Below, in pieces: positions 8,478 through 17,689 of a stretch of DNA of 64,000 bases (position 1 is its first letter; each line of letters starts with the position of its first letter). Both the position numbers and the translations under genes were made by a program. The notes under the pieces are model-generated. The model did no database searches and was not told where the DNA came from. It saw only the letters and a program-made list of their open reading frames with translations. This DNA is from Bacillus infantis (lineage in GTDB: Bacteria > Bacillota > Bacilli > Bacillales > Cytobacillaceae): NCBI RefSeq assembly GCF_020171945.1, contig NZ_JAIVAP010000003.1:1-64000 (forward strand), written 5' to 3'.

Positions 8478-9212
8478 ATGGCAAAAGTGACGGTATGGAA
8501 TGAAAATCAGCATGAGCAGAAAAACGCGGAAGTGAGGGCAGTATATCCGGATGGAATCCACGGAGCGATCGCCTCCTTTTTGGAAGGTGAGTCCTTTGAG
8601 GTAAGGACAGCAACGCTCGATGAGCCGGAATGCGGATTGACCCGGGAGGTTCTGAAAGATACAGATGTACTGATCTGGTGGGGGCATATCGCCCATGATG
8701 CGGTTCCGGATGAAATTGTTGACAGGGTGAAGCAGCGGGTGCTGGACGGCATGGGGCTGATCGTCCTTCATTCAGGCCATTTTTCAAAAATCTTCAAAGC
8801 ATTAATGGGAACTTCCTGTGATCTGAAATGGCGGGAAGCTGACGAGAAGGAACGGATCTGGATCGTGGATCCGAGCCATCCGATTGCTGAAGGACTGGGG
8901 GAATATATCGAATTGGAGCAGGAGGAAATGTACGGTGAGCATTTTGATATCCCGGCGCCGGACCAGCTCGTGATGGTCAGCTGGTTCGAGGGCGGAGAAG
9001 TGTTCAGGAGCGGCTGCACCTATCAGCGCGGGAAAGGAAAAGTATTTTATTTCCGGCCTGGGCATGAAACCTATCCGACTTATTACCATCAAGATGTCCA
9101 AAGGGTCATTATCAACGCAGTCAGGTGGGCGAAGGGATCGCAGCAGCCTGAAGTGAAATATGGGAATGCACAGCCCTTGGAGCATATAAAAGGGAAGAAT
9201 GGGGAGGCGTAA
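8478..9212 (+). CDS. ThuA-like (trehalose utilisation) family protein
   Basis: A 244-residue cytosolic protein with the glutamine amidotransferase-like fold of Thu[12 protein letters not shown] near residue 73, GLIVLHSGH near 93, and [13 protein letters not shown] near 191. ATG follows TAGGAGGAAG at a good distance. In rhizobia ThuA and ThuB act on trehalose-type disaccharides through 3-keto intermediates. Here the gene is followed by two ThuB-like dehydrogenases, which supports a role in sugar oxidation or isomerisation. The exact reaction is unknown. Confidence 0.85.
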   Translation: MAKVTVWNENQHEQKNAEVRAVYPDGIHGAIASFLEGESFEVRTATLDEPECGLTREVLKDTDVLIWWGHIAHDAVPDEIVDRVKQRVLDGMGLIVLHSGHFSKIFKALMGTSCDLKWREADEKERIWIVDPSHPIAEGLGEYIELEQEEMYGEHFDIPAPDQLVMVSWFEGGEVFRSGCTYQRGKGKVFYFRPGHETYPTYYHQDVQRVIINAVRWAKGSQQPEVKYGNAQPLEHIKGKNGEA

Positions 9213-9214
9213 GG

Positions 9215-10243
9215 ATGGAAATGATCAAGGTTGGGGTCATCGGGTGCGGCAGCATTGCCAGGCACAGGCATCTGCCGGAATATCACCTGAACGGCAGGGC
9301 TGAAATTATGGCTGTCTGTGATATTGTGGAGGAAAGGGCGATGGATATGGCTGCCCTGTATCATGCTGAAGCATATTCAAACTATGAGGATCTGCTGGAA
9401 AATCCGCAAATCGATGCAGTAAGCGTATGCACACCGAATTATCTGCACGCTCCCATCTCCATTGCTGCCCTTAAGGCAGGTAAGCATGTTCTTTGCGAAA
9501 AGCCGATGGCTGTGTCGGTGGAGGAAGCGGAGAGCATGATAGAAGCGGCAAGGAAATATGGGAAAAAGCTGATGATTGGCCATAATCAGCGGTTTGTGCC
9601 TTCCCATCAGAAAGCCCGTGCGTTTATAGCGAGCGGGGAAGCGGGCAAGGTATACAGCTTTAGAACCGCTTTTGGGCATGGCGGACCAGAGGGATGGAGT
9701 GCGGATGGGAAGGACAGCTGGTTTTTCCGGAAAAGCGAGGCGTTTATTGGGGCGATGGGAGACCTTGGAGTACATAAAACCGATCTGATCCGCTATTTGC
9801 TTGGAGAGGAGATTACACAGGCCGGCGCTTTTGTGGAAGCAAGCTCCAAGGAAAACAGCGATGTGGATGATACAGCCGTATGCATTTTAAAAACGGAAAG
9901 CGGTGTGATCGGAACCCTGGCAGCAAGCTGGTCCTATGTATCAAAAGAAGATAATTCAACCATCATCTATGCTGAGAATGCGATCATCAGGCTTGAGGAC
10001 GACCCGGTCAATTCCCTTGTCATCCAATACAGAAACGGAGAAATACTGAAATATGAGCTTGGCGGCATTCAGACGAATGAAGAAGGAAAGCAGACGCAGT
10101 CCCATGTTATCAGTACATTCATTGACAGTATAGCGGAAGACAAGGAGCCTCCTGTGAGCGGGGAAGAGGGACTGAAATCCTTAAGGGTTGTCCTTGCTGC
10201 GCTGGAGTCGAGCCAGTCCGGGAAAATAGTGAGATTGCCTTAA
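9215..10243 (+). CDS. Gfo/Idh/MocA family NAD(P)-dependent sugar dehydrogenase (first)
   Basis: A 342-residue oxidoreductase with an N-terminal Rossmann fold (GVIGCGSIARHRHLP near residue 6) and the diagnostic EKP motif (HVLCEKPMA near residue 93). The C-terminal beta-sheet domain contains the GDLGVHKTDLIRYLLG segment that supplies catalytic His and Asp. It starts two bases after the ThuA-like stop. A second paralogue follows, so two steps, or forward and reverse oxidation of one sugar, are plausible. Confidence 0.93.
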   Translation: MEMIKVGVIGCGSIARHRHLPEYHLNGRAEIMAVCDIVEERAMDMAALYHAEAYSNYEDLLENPQIDAVSVCTPNYLHAPISIAALKAGKHVLCEKPMAVSVEEAESMIEAARKYGKKLMIGHNQRFVPSHQKARAFIASGEAGKVYSFRTAFGHGGPEGWSADGKDSWFFRKSEAFIGAMGDLGVHKTDLIRYLLGEEITQAGAFVEASSKENSDVDDTAVCILKTESGVIGTLAASWSYVSKEDNSTIIYAENAIIRLEDDPVNSLVIQYRNGEILKYELGGIQTNEEGKQTQSHVISTFIDSIAEDKEPPVSGEEGLKSLRVVLAALESSQSGKIVRLP

Positions 10244-10254
10244 GGGGGGATTGC

Positions 10255-11295
10255 ATGGAAAAGCTGCGTGTTGGAATTATCGGAGCCGGCGGGATTGCGC
10301 AGAGCCGCCATATCCCCGCACTGCTGACATTATCAGAGCTGGCATCTGTTGAAGCGATCTGTGATATTCATGAGGAGACTGCCAGGCTTACTGCAGAGAA
10401 ATTCGGGGTGCCTCACGCCTTTGGGGATTATCAGGATATGCTGGAGATTGTGGACGCTGTTGTGATTTGCACACCCAACCGATATCATGCCGAAATCTCT
10501 GTGGCAGCATTGAAAGCCGGAAAGCATGTTCTCTGTGAAAAGCCGATGGCGATGACTGCAGAGGAATGCGAAAAAATGATTAAAGCCTCTAAGGAATCAG
10601 GCAAACAGCTTGCGATCGCCTATCATTACCGTTTTATGAAAGAAGCAAGGGCTGCTAAAAAGGTCATAGAGGAAAACGAAATCGGCCAGCCAATCGTTGC
10701 CCGGGCAAAGGCACTGAGAAGAAGGAAGGTTCCGGGCTGGGGCGTTTTTACCAATAAAGAGCTGCAGGGAGGAGGCGCCATGATTGACTATGGCTGCCAT
10801 TTCCTTGATCTTGCTTTATGGCTTCTCGGCAGCCCGGATCCTGTTGAGGTAACGGGAACAGCCTACAATCATCTCAGCAGGATGGAAAACCAGGTGAACC
10901 TTTGGGGAGATTATGATCATAAAACCATCGAAGTTGAGGACCATGTGACAGCCTATATCCGCTTTGGAAATGGCGCTTCCCTCCTGTTCGAAACCTCCTG
11001 GATGGCAAATATTAAAAATGATGAAGAAAGCCTTGGCATTTCCGGGCTCACCGGAGGAATTGATGTATTTCCATTCCAGCTGAATCAGCTGAAGAATGGG
11101 ATGCTCCTTAATAGTGAGGCAGAGTGGCTGCCCGGAGAGGAGGATCCGGGAATACCTCAGGCAAGGAATTTCCTTAATAGCTGTCTGGGAAAAGAAGAGC
11201 TTATTGTTAAGCCGGAAGAGGCTCTTCAGGTTTCAAGGATCATTGATGCAATTTATAAGAGCAGTGAATTTGGGAAAAGCATTGTCCTGAAATGA
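10255..11295 (+). CDS. Gfo/Idh/MocA family NAD(P)-dependent sugar dehydrogenase (second)
   Basis: A 346-residue paralogue of the preceding protein with GIIGAGGIAQSRHIPAL, the EKP motif (HVLCEKPMAM) and the GGGAMIDYGCHFLDLALWLLG catalytic segment split over its C-terminal domain. The start ATG follows AAGGGGGGATTGC. Last gene of the sugar block; a strong bidirectional terminator follows. Confidence 0.93.
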   Translation: MEKLRVGIIGAGGIAQSRHIPALLTLSELASVEAICDIHEETARLTAEKFGVPHAFGDYQDMLEIVDAVVICTPNRYHAEISVAALKAGKHVLCEKPMAMTAEECEKMIKASKESGKQLAIAYHYRFMKEARAAKKVIEENEIGQPIVARAKALRRRKVPGWGVFTNKELQGGGAMIDYGCHFLDLALWLLGSPDPVEVTGTAYNHLSRMENQVNLWGDYDHKTIEVEDHVTAYIRFGNGASLLFETSWMANIKNDEESLGISGLTGGIDVFPFQLNQLKNGMLLNSEAEWLPGEEDPGIPQARNFLNSCLGKEELIVKPEEALQVSRIIDAIYKSSEFGKSIVLK

Positions 11296-11349
11296 GAAGA
11301 TAAGAGGATGCTCTACCGGGGCACAGCAGGCAGCCCGTGAGAAATAAAA

Positions 11350-11386
11350 AACGCAGAGGCAACAGAGTGCCTCTGCGTCTTTATTA
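11350..11386. terminator. bidirectional terminator between convergent genes
   Basis: ACGCAGAGGCA (11351-11361) pairs perfectly with TGCCTCTGCGT (11369-11379). A-rich and T-rich flanks on both sides let it serve the dehydrogenase gene and the convergent B3/4 gene. Confidence 0.9.
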
Positions 11387-12049
11387 TTCAATAATGGAAA
11401 ATCTGCCTTCCCCGCCATGAACCTGCAAAAACATCCCCATAAGGGATTCCGCTAATCTTGCACAGTTGTCTGGGTCAAGAGACGGCCTGAAATAGATGAC
11501 CTGTACTGCTTCAGTTGTTTCCCTTGTAACAGGCGCACGATTGGAGTCGACAAACGGGCTCCCGAATGGACCGTTCTGATCTTCGGTGATAATCAGGTTC
11601 TCAAGTGAATTCGGCCTGCCATTCAAGCCCAGATATTCTTCTCCTTCATGCCCCAGCCGAAAACGGATCGGCCCTTCCAAATGGCTTTTATCATAGATGC
11701 CGATAGGGGACTGGTACTCCAGTGAGAAAAAATTATTCAGATCTGCGGCACTATTCACGGTGGAGAGGTAATTCTGCTTTTTGATCCTCCGGAAAAGGGC
11801 TTCTGCTGAATGGCGGTAGCGGTTCGGATCTTTTCCCGCCTGCTTGAACACCTGCCTCCATTCCTTGATTCCATCGAATTCTGTCACATTCTTGTTCTCA
11901 AGCTCAAAGAAAATCGACTCCTGGAACAGCTGCAGCCGCCCTTTCAGCATCTGCGGGGAATCTCCTACCACAATTTTTTCATATTCAATGATGCCTGCCT
12001 TGAAGCCGGGCACCTTCTGCATTAAATCAGGCGTTATGCTGATTTCCAA
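11384..12049 (-). CDS. stand-alone B3/4 domain protein
   Basis: A 222-residue cytosolic protein resembling the B3/B4 editing domain of phenylalanyl-tRNA synthetase beta chain (EALFRRIKKQ, DLNNFFSLEYQSPIGIYD, SLENLIITED). Such solo domains are suspected to act on mischarged tRNA or amino acids, without firm proof. I prefer the TTG start at 12049: GGAGG lies eight bases upstream, while the in-frame ATG at 12088 has no ribosome site. Confidence 0.8.
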   Translation of the reverse strand: MEISITPDLMQKVPGFKAGIIEYEKIVVGDSPQMLKGRLQLFQESIFFELENKNVTEFDGIKEWRQVFKQAGKDPNRYRHSAEALFRRIKKQNYLSTVNSAADLNNFFSLEYQSPIGIYDKSHLEGPIRFRLGHEGEEYLGLNGRPNSLENLIITEDQNGPFGSPFVDSNRAPVTRETTEAVQVIYFRPSLDPDNCARLAESLMGMFLQVHGGEGRFSIIE

Positions 12050-12165
12050 ACCTTTCACCTCCAAAAATCCTTTAAAATAGTTTATCATAGAAAGGATGCG
12101 AATAAATATCTTGGCGATTTTGCCTTTTTATATACAACACACAAGGATGAAAGGAGCGGGAGGAT

Positions 12166-13296
12166 ATGAACTATTCAGAGCTTAAGCAGGATATCATCGA
12201 CTATAGCAGGACTATCGGCATTGATAAGATCGGATTCGCCTCTGCCAGCACTTTCGGGGAGATGAAGGGCAGGCTCATCAGGCAGCAGGAGCTTAATTAC
12301 CAATCAGGCTTTGAGGAGCCTGATATTGAAAAAAGGACCGATCCGGCCCTGTTGATGGATGAGCCGATGTCCATCATCTCCATTGCCCTTGCCTATCCCT
12401 CAAAAATGAAGACACGCGTTGTCAGCAAAAGGGGCGAGCGGCGCGGAATTTTCTGCCGTGCCTCCTGGGGGACGGATTATCATACAGTACTGAGGGACCG
12501 CCTTGGCAAGCTTGAAGCATATATCCGGGAAAGGCTGCCTGAAGCAAAGCTCAAATCAATGGTCGACACAGGAGAGCTCGTGGACCGGGCGGTTGCTGAA
12601 AGAGCCGGGATTGGCTGGAGCGGAAAGAACTGCTCCATTATCACGCCTGAGTTCGGCTCTTATGTGTATTTGGGCGAAATAATTACAAATCTTCCGCTCG
12701 AGCCGGATGAACCGATTGAAGACGGGTGCGGTTCGTGCAATCTGTGCGTCGATGTCTGCCCGACAGGCGCGCTTGTCGGCGGGGGCCAGCTTGATTCCAA
12801 GCGCTGCATAGCGTTCCTGACACAGACAAAAGGCTTTCTTGAGGAAGAATTCAGGGTGAAAATCGGCAACAGGCTTTATGGCTGTGACACATGCCAGACA
12901 GTCTGTCCGAAAAACAAGGGCAAGGATTTTCATTTTCATGAAGAAATGGAGCCGGATCCTGAAATTGCCAAACCGCTGTTAAAGCCGCTGCTTCATATGA
13001 GCAACAGGGAGTTTAAAGAAAAATTCGGCCATGTATCCGGTTCATGGAGAGGCAAGAAGCCGATCCAGCGGAATGCCATTATTGCGCTTGCCCATTATAA
13101 GGACGAGACAGCTGTCGATGATCTGATCCATGTAATGAAGTCAGATCCAAGGCCGGTTATCAGAGGAACAGCAGCCTGGGCACTCGGGAAGATCGGCGGG
13201 CTGGAGGCAAGAGGAGCTGTCGAGTCTGCCCTTGAAAAGGAGACAGACGAAGATGTGCGCAGGGAAATGGAAAACAGCTTATATATGTTCAGTTAA
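12166..13296 (+). CDS. queG: epoxyqueuosine reductase QueG
   Basis: A 376-residue cobalamin-dependent iron-sulfur enzyme that reduces epoxyqueuosine to queuosine in tRNA. Two 4Fe-4S clusters are visible: CGSCNLCVDVCP starting at Cys188 and CDTCQTVCP starting at Cys240. The C-terminal 100 residues form HEAT-like repeats (AIIALAHYKDE, AAWALGKIGG), a usual Bacillus feature. The start follows GCGGGAGGAT. Next to yhbB and trmL, as remembered for B. subtilis, so a tRNA anticodon-loop modification neighbourhood is conserved. Confidence 0.96.
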   Translation: MNYSELKQDIIDYSRTIGIDKIGFASASTFGEMKGRLIRQQELNYQSGFEEPDIEKRTDPALLMDEPMSIISIALAYPSKMKTRVVSKRGERRGIFCRASWGTDYHTVLRDRLGKLEAYIRERLPEAKLKSMVDTGELVDRAVAERAGIGWSGKNCSIITPEFGSYVYLGEIITNLPLEPDEPIEDGCGSCNLCVDVCPTGALVGGGQLDSKRCIAFLTQTKGFLEEEFRVKIGNRLYGCDTCQTVCPKNKGKDFHFHEEMEPDPEIAKPLLKPLLHMSNREFKEKFGHVSGSWRGKKPIQRNAIIALAHYKDETAVDDLIHVMKSDPRPVIRGTAAWALGKIGGLEARGAVESALEKETDEDVRREMENSLYMFS

Positions 13297-13320
13297 AGAG
13301 AGGGAAGCCTCTCTTTTTTT
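13295..13320 (+). terminator. terminator of queG
   Basis: AAAGAGAGG-GAAG-CCTCTCTTT hairpin followed by T residues, beginning at the queG stop codon. Confidence 0.88.
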
Positions 13321-13355
13321 ATTGTTTAGGAAATGCTTACCAATTATTGATCCAT

Positions 13356-13531
13356 GTCCAGCAGCTGCGCCTAGGTCATAAGCAAACCTCCCAAAAAGGC
13401 TAAGAACGCCTTTCAGGGAGGTTCGTCTTGAGGCCCCCAGGAAGCTGGTCATGCAGACGTTGCCACAGGACGTGGCGTTCTTAGTCTGCGTTCCTTAAGG
13501 TGGTCAAGGCACTTGCGCTTTTGTTCTGGAC
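13356..13531. repeat. dispersed hairpin repeat, copy R1 (176 bp)
   Basis: Intergenic element bounded by the inverted repeat ATGTCCAG / CTGGACAT (13354-13361 and 13526-13533). Internal pairings: AACCTCCC (13385) with GGGAGGTT (13416), TAAGAACGCC (13401) with GGCGTTCTTA (13474), and GCAGAC (13453) with GTCTGC (13484). The second crosses the first, giving a pseudoknot or an alternative fold. Related copies lie at 33888, 46801 and 49451. No coding capacity seen. It fills the gap between queG and the yhbB-like gene. Confidence 0.85.
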
Positions 13532-13614
13532 ATTTATCAGAGTCCTTAGAGGCCATTTTAAGAAATGATTCGCCATTTGCTCTCATATGAATGAATGATG
13601 GGAGGAATGCATAT

Positions 13615-14496
13615 ATGAAAAAACAGCTTCAGGAGCTGCTGGAGCAGAGGGTACAGCAGTGTGTGTCCCATTCCCGCAATGACTTTCGCAAATGCCCGAA
13701 AATTGAAAGGAAGAAGGATATTCTCTCAAGAAGAGCCGGGGAAATTGTTAAAGCGAAAGCTTCAGGGAAGATTATTGAAAAAGCAGGACAGGACGCCGAT
13801 GAGCTCAGCACAGTCCGTTATCATGTCCATTTTCAATATTTGATAAAAAATAAGGACGGATTGTATCTGGAGGAGGAAGTCGAGCAGCGTGAGGCTGAAT
13901 TTTATAAAGGGGTGCTGGTCGGCGACAGTGAAATAAATCCATTCCTTCATATGGGAGAGCCGGCTGCGCTTCCGGCGGAGCCGGCTGATGATGGAGAAAG
14001 AGCGGGATTCAGATATGACCGCCTGAAGGCTGTCCAGTATGCGGAAAGATGGTGGAATGACTATAATCCTGCCTATAAGAAGTTCGAGGTCGACTGCACG
14101 AATTATATTTCACAGTGCCTCCATGCGGGTGAAGCGCCCATGAGAGGCTACCCGAACCGTTCAAAGGGCTGGTGGATGAGGAGCGATAATTGGAGCTACA
14201 GCTGGACGGTCGCCAACTCGCTGCGCTGGTATCTGCCAGGCTCCCGGACAGGGCTGAAGGGAAGGGAGGTAGGCAGTGCCGGGCTGCTGGAGCTGGGCGA
14301 TGTAATCTGCTATGATTTCCAGGGCGATGGCCGCTTTGACCATACGACGATTGTGACAGCCAAGCAGAGCGACGGGACACCGCTTGTCAACGCCCATACC
14401 TTTAACAGCAGGATGCGCAACTGGGCATATGAAGATTCAACCGCCTATACACCGAATATTAAATACAAGTTCATCAGCATTGATGATGAATCCTGA
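13615..14496 (+). CDS. yhbB: YhbB-like amidase-domain protein
   Basis: A 293-residue protein whose C-terminal half (about 135-293) matches the putative amidase domain family. A Cys in VDCTNYISQCLHAG is the likely nucleophile and a His in GRFDHTTIVTAKQ the partner, as in papain-fold peptidoglycan or amide hydrolases. The N-terminal half is charged and helical. No signal peptide is visible. ATG 13615 follows GGGAGG. It lies between queG and trmL. The substrate is unknown. Confidence 0.85.
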   Translation: MKKQLQELLEQRVQQCVSHSRNDFRKCPKIERKKDILSRRAGEIVKAKASGKIIEKAGQDADELSTVRYHVHFQYLIKNKDGLYLEEEVEQREAEFYKGVLVGDSEINPFLHMGEPAALPAEPADDGERAGFRYDRLKAVQYAERWWNDYNPAYKKFEVDCTNYISQCLHAGEAPMRGYPNRSKGWWMRSDNWSYSWTVANSLRWYLPGSRTGLKGREVGSAGLLELGDVICYDFQGDGRFDHTTIVTAKQSDGTPLVNAHTFNSRMRNWAYEDSTAYTPNIKYKFISIDDES

Positions 14497-14501
14497 CCTG
14501 G

Positions 14502-14529
14502 TTGTATGAGGGGTAAAGAGTGGTATAAT
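14502..14529 (+). promoter_or_regulatory. sigma-A promoter of trmL
   Basis: TTGTAT (14502-14507) and TATAAT (14524-14529) are 16 bases apart. The start codon is about 80 bases downstream, leaving a structured leader. Confidence 0.7.
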
Positions 14530-14548
14530 AGCTGGTAGAGTTTTTTTG

Positions 14549-14583
14549 AGTACAGCGGCCCCTTTAAGGGGTTAAGTACTCCG
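14549..14583 (+). promoter_or_regulatory. leader hairpin upstream of trmL
   Basis: GAGTAC pairs with GTACTC and encloses the palindrome CCCCTTTAAGGGG. There is no T-run after it, so it does not look like a terminator. It may stabilise the 5' end of the message. Function unknown. Confidence 0.5.
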
Positions 14584-14615
14584 CAGACAAAGTTTCACTT
14601 GATGAGGTGATGGAC

Positions 14616-15089
14616 GTGGCAATACATGTAGTACTATACCAGCCGGAAATCCCGGCCAATACGGGCAATATCGCCCGTACCTGTGCAGCAACAGATACAA
14701 CCCTGCACCTGATCAGGCCCCTTGGATTTTCTACTGATGACAAAATGCTCAAACGGGCAGGCCTTGATTATTGGCAGCATGTAACAATTCTTTACTATGA
14801 TTCACTGGATGATTTTTATGAAAAAAATGCCGGCGGCGAATTCTTCTACTTGACCAAGTTTGGCCAGAAGCCGTATACAAGCTTTGAATACAGCGACAAG
14901 GAAAAAGACTATTATTTCATTTTCGGCAAAGAAACGACAGGTCTTCCGGCGGAGGTCAAGGAAAATAATAAGGACCGCGCCCTCCGCATTCCGATGACCG
15001 GCAATGTGCGGTCATTGAACCTGTCCAACACGGCTGCCATTCTTATCTATGAAGCATTGAGGCAGCAGGATTACCGGCATTTAACATAA
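14616..15089 (+). CDS. trmL: tRNA (cytidine/uridine-34 2'-O)-methyltransferase TrmL
   Basis: A 157-residue SPOUT-fold methyltransferase modifying the wobble base of tRNA-Leu species. Family motifs: YQPEIPANTGNIARTC near the N-terminus, FGKETTGLP near residue 105 and the knot segment IPMTGNVRSLNLSNTAAI near residue 125. The GTG at 14616 has TGAGGTG six bases before it; the in-frame ATG at 14610 directly abuts that site. Has its own promoter. Confidence 0.95.
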   Translation: MAIHVVLYQPEIPANTGNIARTCAATDTTLHLIRPLGFSTDDKMLKRAGLDYWQHVTILYYDSLDDFYEKNAGGEFFYLTKFGQKPYTSFEYSDKEKDYYFIFGKETTGLPAEVKENNKDRALRIPMTGNVRSLNLSNTAAILIYEALRQQDYRHLT

Positions 15090-15096
15090 AGGATCG

Positions 15097-15132
15097 AGGC
15101 CATTTCCGTGGGGATATGGCCTTTATTTTTTT
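15097..15132. terminator. terminator after trmL
   Basis: AGGCCAT pairs with ATGGCCT, followed by TTATTTTTTT. It sits between convergent trmL and the EamA exporter gene. Confidence 0.85.
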
Positions 15133-15137
15133 CACCT

Positions 15138-16103
15138 TTATTTGCCCGGCCGATTATGACTCAGGCCTCCCCTTTGTTCATCCAGCTTCCGTTCCGGGAT
15201 GTGGATGACCAGTACTCCCGCCAAAGTGACAGCCCCGCCTGCCAGTGACAGGATTCCCGGGACTTCCCCCAGCCAGGCCCAGGCAATCAGGATGGCTGCT
15301 GCCGGGGTAAGATAGAGCGAGCTGACTGCTTCAGCCGCCCCGGATTTTGCGGTAATATAGGCAATAGCAAAGTACGGGATTATGGTAGGGAACACGCCAA
15401 GATAAAGAGCGGTTATAATGCCGCCTGCAGAAGCATCGGCTACAGCTGCTTCCAGTCCGCCTGAAAATAGCATCAGAACCAAAGTACCGCCCCAGATGGA
15501 ATACGCTGTAAAAGAGATAAATCCATATTTTCTAAGCAGGTTCTTCTGAAACACAAAAAAGATGCTCTCAGACAATGCAGCGGCAAGAATAAGGAAAATT
15601 CCTGCCCCAATTGCAGATTTCCCAGGCTGGCCGGCAGATACGATGCAAACTCCGCCAAAGGCAATGATTGCTCCTATCCAACCTCGCCTCGAGATCCTTT
15701 CATTTCCAAAGATGGCAGCTAGAATTGCGGTGAATACGGGAGTAGTGGTAACAAGCAGGCTGGCTGCCCCGGCACTGACTGTCTTCTCTCCAATGCTCAG
15801 GCATGCATGATATACTGAAAAGCCCAGTGCCCCGAGACAAATCAGGGCAGGAAGATCTCTCAATGCCGGAAGCCTGATATTGAGAGGTCCTGCAAATAAT
15901 AATAATACAGCAGAGCCGATCATCAGGCGAAGCAGTGAAAGGTGTTCGGGAGAAAAAGAATGGACGGCATATCTGATTGCCGGGAAAGCTGATGCCCATA
16001 ATAGGATGGCAGCAGCATGGGCAGCCAATATTTTCAAGCGGAGATGTCCGGTTTTAATAAGACCACTTCCTTGCACGACAGAGTTCTTGGATGAATGTTT
16101 CAT
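15138..16103 (-). CDS. EamA (DMT superfamily) transporter
   Basis: A 321-residue integral membrane protein with about ten hydrophobic segments forming two EamA repeats (first WASAFPAIRYAVHSF; second AALSESIFFVFQKNLLRK). Family members export amino acids or metabolites. It is divergent from a MocR regulator, a common arrangement in which the regulator controls the exporter. No good ribosome site precedes the ATG at 16103, so a start further in is possible. Confidence 0.9.
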   Translation of the reverse strand: MKHSSKNSVVQGSGLIKTGHLRLKILAAHAAAILLWASAFPAIRYAVHSFSPEHLSLLRLMIGSAVLLLFAGPLNIRLPALRDLPALICLGALGFSVYHACLSIGEKTVSAGAASLLVTTTPVFTAILAAIFGNERISRRGWIGAIIAFGGVCIVSAGQPGKSAIGAGIFLILAAALSESIFFVFQKNLLRKYGFISFTAYSIWGGTLVLMLFSGGLEAAVADASAGGIITALYLGVFPTIIPYFAIAYITAKSGAAEAVSSLYLTPAAAILIAWAWLGEVPGILSLAGGAVTLAGVLVIHIPERKLDEQRGGLSHNRPGK

Positions 16104-16194
16104 AATTTGTATGATAAAAGGAGTCTGCTAAAATGTCTTCAGCCACTGAAGTTGAAAAAAACCAGCCAATTTTATTGCAAGAGGTGAGACTGCA

Positions 16195-17607
16195 GTGAGG
16201 AAACAGCCTAAATATCTGCAGATTGCTGAATATATCAAAGAAAGAATTTCAACAGGGGAATGGCCAGTCGGCAGCATTATCCCGAGCCAAAGAGAGCTTG
16301 CGAAACAGTTTGGAGTAAACCGCAGTACGTCGACAGCTGCGATAGAGGAGCTGATGGCAGAGGGGCTCCTGGAGGGAGCTGTGGGCAGGGGGACGGCAGT
16401 CGTCAATAACACCTGGACACTGATGAACAGCAGGCCGCATCCGAACTGGAATGAGAATGTGGAATGGGGGATCCATCAGGCCAGCCTGGAAACAGTAAGG
16501 AAAATAAATGAGTCCGAATCAGATTCCGGCCTGATCCAGCTGAGCAAGGGGGAGCTATCCCCGGATATGTTCCCGCTTGGGAGAATGATGCAGATCATGA
16601 ATCTCGTTTCCGCTGAAATGAAACCGTTCGGTTATGAGGAGCCAAGGGGAAATAAACGTTTGCGGCAAGCTGTCAGCTCCTATCTGGAGAAAAGGGGCCT
16701 TAAGGTTTCTCCTTCTTCCATCCTGATTGTTTCCGGATCATTGCAGGCTTTGCATCTCATATCAATCGGCCTGCTCCAGAAAGGGACTAAGGTATACCTG
16801 GAGGATCCGTCTTACTTAAATTCATTATCTGTTTTCCAATCTGCCGGGATGAAGCTGACAGGCCTTCCGATGGATGAGGAGGGCATCATCCCAGCTTCTA
16901 TTCCTTCAGGTCCAGAGGGAAAGTCAGTATTATACTGCAATCCGACATTCCATAATCCAACAGGTGCACTCTCGGGTGTTAATCGGAGAAGAAATATCGT
17001 TAAGGAGTGTTCGTACAGGAGGATTCCCATTATTGAGGATGATGTCTACAGGGACCTTTGGCTGGAGGAGAGTCCGCCAGCTCCTATGAAGGCTGAGGAT
17101 TCAGCAGGGAATATCCTTTATACGGGCAGCCTCTCCAAAACATTGACACCCGGGCTGCGCATCGGCTGGCTGGCTGGACCTGAGCCTGTCATCGAAAGGC
17201 TTGCTGATCTCAAGATGCAGTCAGACTATGGTTCCAGCTCGCTTTCGCAGCAGATTGCGGCCAGATGGCTGGAGGATGGCTCCTATGACCAGCATCTGCA
17301 TTATGTGAGAGAAGAACTGAGGATTCGGAGGGAAGCAGCCGCAGCTGAACTTGAGAAGCAGATGAAGGAATATGCTGTATGGACATTGCCGAAAGGAGGT
17401 TTTTTCATTTGGATTCAGCTCCGTCCGGGGTATCAAATAAGGAATCTTTTTGAAAAAGCATTTTCAAAGGGTATTCTCTTAAACCCGGGCAGCATCTATT
17501 CACCAAAGCCAGACTGGCATATCCGCCTTTCCTATGCTTTTGCTTCGATTGAAGAAATCAAGGAGGGCATTGCCGTACTCGCCTCAATTTTAAAGGAAGG
17601 CAAGTGA
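16195..17607 (+). CDS. MocR-family transcriptional regulator (GntR-aminotransferase fusion)
   Basis: A 470-residue two-domain regulator. Residues 1-75 are a GntR winged helix (ERISTGEWPVGSIIPSQREL, GVNRSTSTAAIEEL). Residues 110-470 resemble fold-type I aminotransferases, with the PLP lysine in GSLSKTLTPGLRIGW. GTG 16195 follows AGAGGTGAG. Members sense vitamin B6 or an amino acid aldimine and act on divergent genes, here the EamA exporter 91 bases away. Ligand unknown. Confidence 0.92.
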   Translation: MRKQPKYLQIAEYIKERISTGEWPVGSIIPSQRELAKQFGVNRSTSTAAIEELMAEGLLEGAVGRGTAVVNNTWTLMNSRPHPNWNENVEWGIHQASLETVRKINESESDSGLIQLSKGELSPDMFPLGRMMQIMNLVSAEMKPFGYEEPRGNKRLRQAVSSYLEKRGLKVSPSSILIVSGSLQALHLISIGLLQKGTKVYLEDPSYLNSLSVFQSAGMKLTGLPMDEEGIIPASIPSGPEGKSVLYCNPTFHNPTGALSGVNRRRNIVKECSYRRIPIIEDDVYRDLWLEESPPAPMKAEDSAGNILYTGSLSKTLTPGLRIGWLAGPEPVIERLADLKMQSDYGSSSLSQQIAARWLEDGSYDQHLHYVREELRIRREAAAAELEKQMKEYAVWTLPKGGFFIWIQLRPGYQIRNLFEKAFSKGILLNPGSIYSPKPDWHIRLSYAFASIEEIKEGIAVLASILKEGK

Positions 17608-17689
17608 TCGCATATCCGCCGGGCTGTACTTTATGTGATTAATTAGGGATTAGGTTAAAATAAAGGTATTCATAGAGGAGGTACATAAC

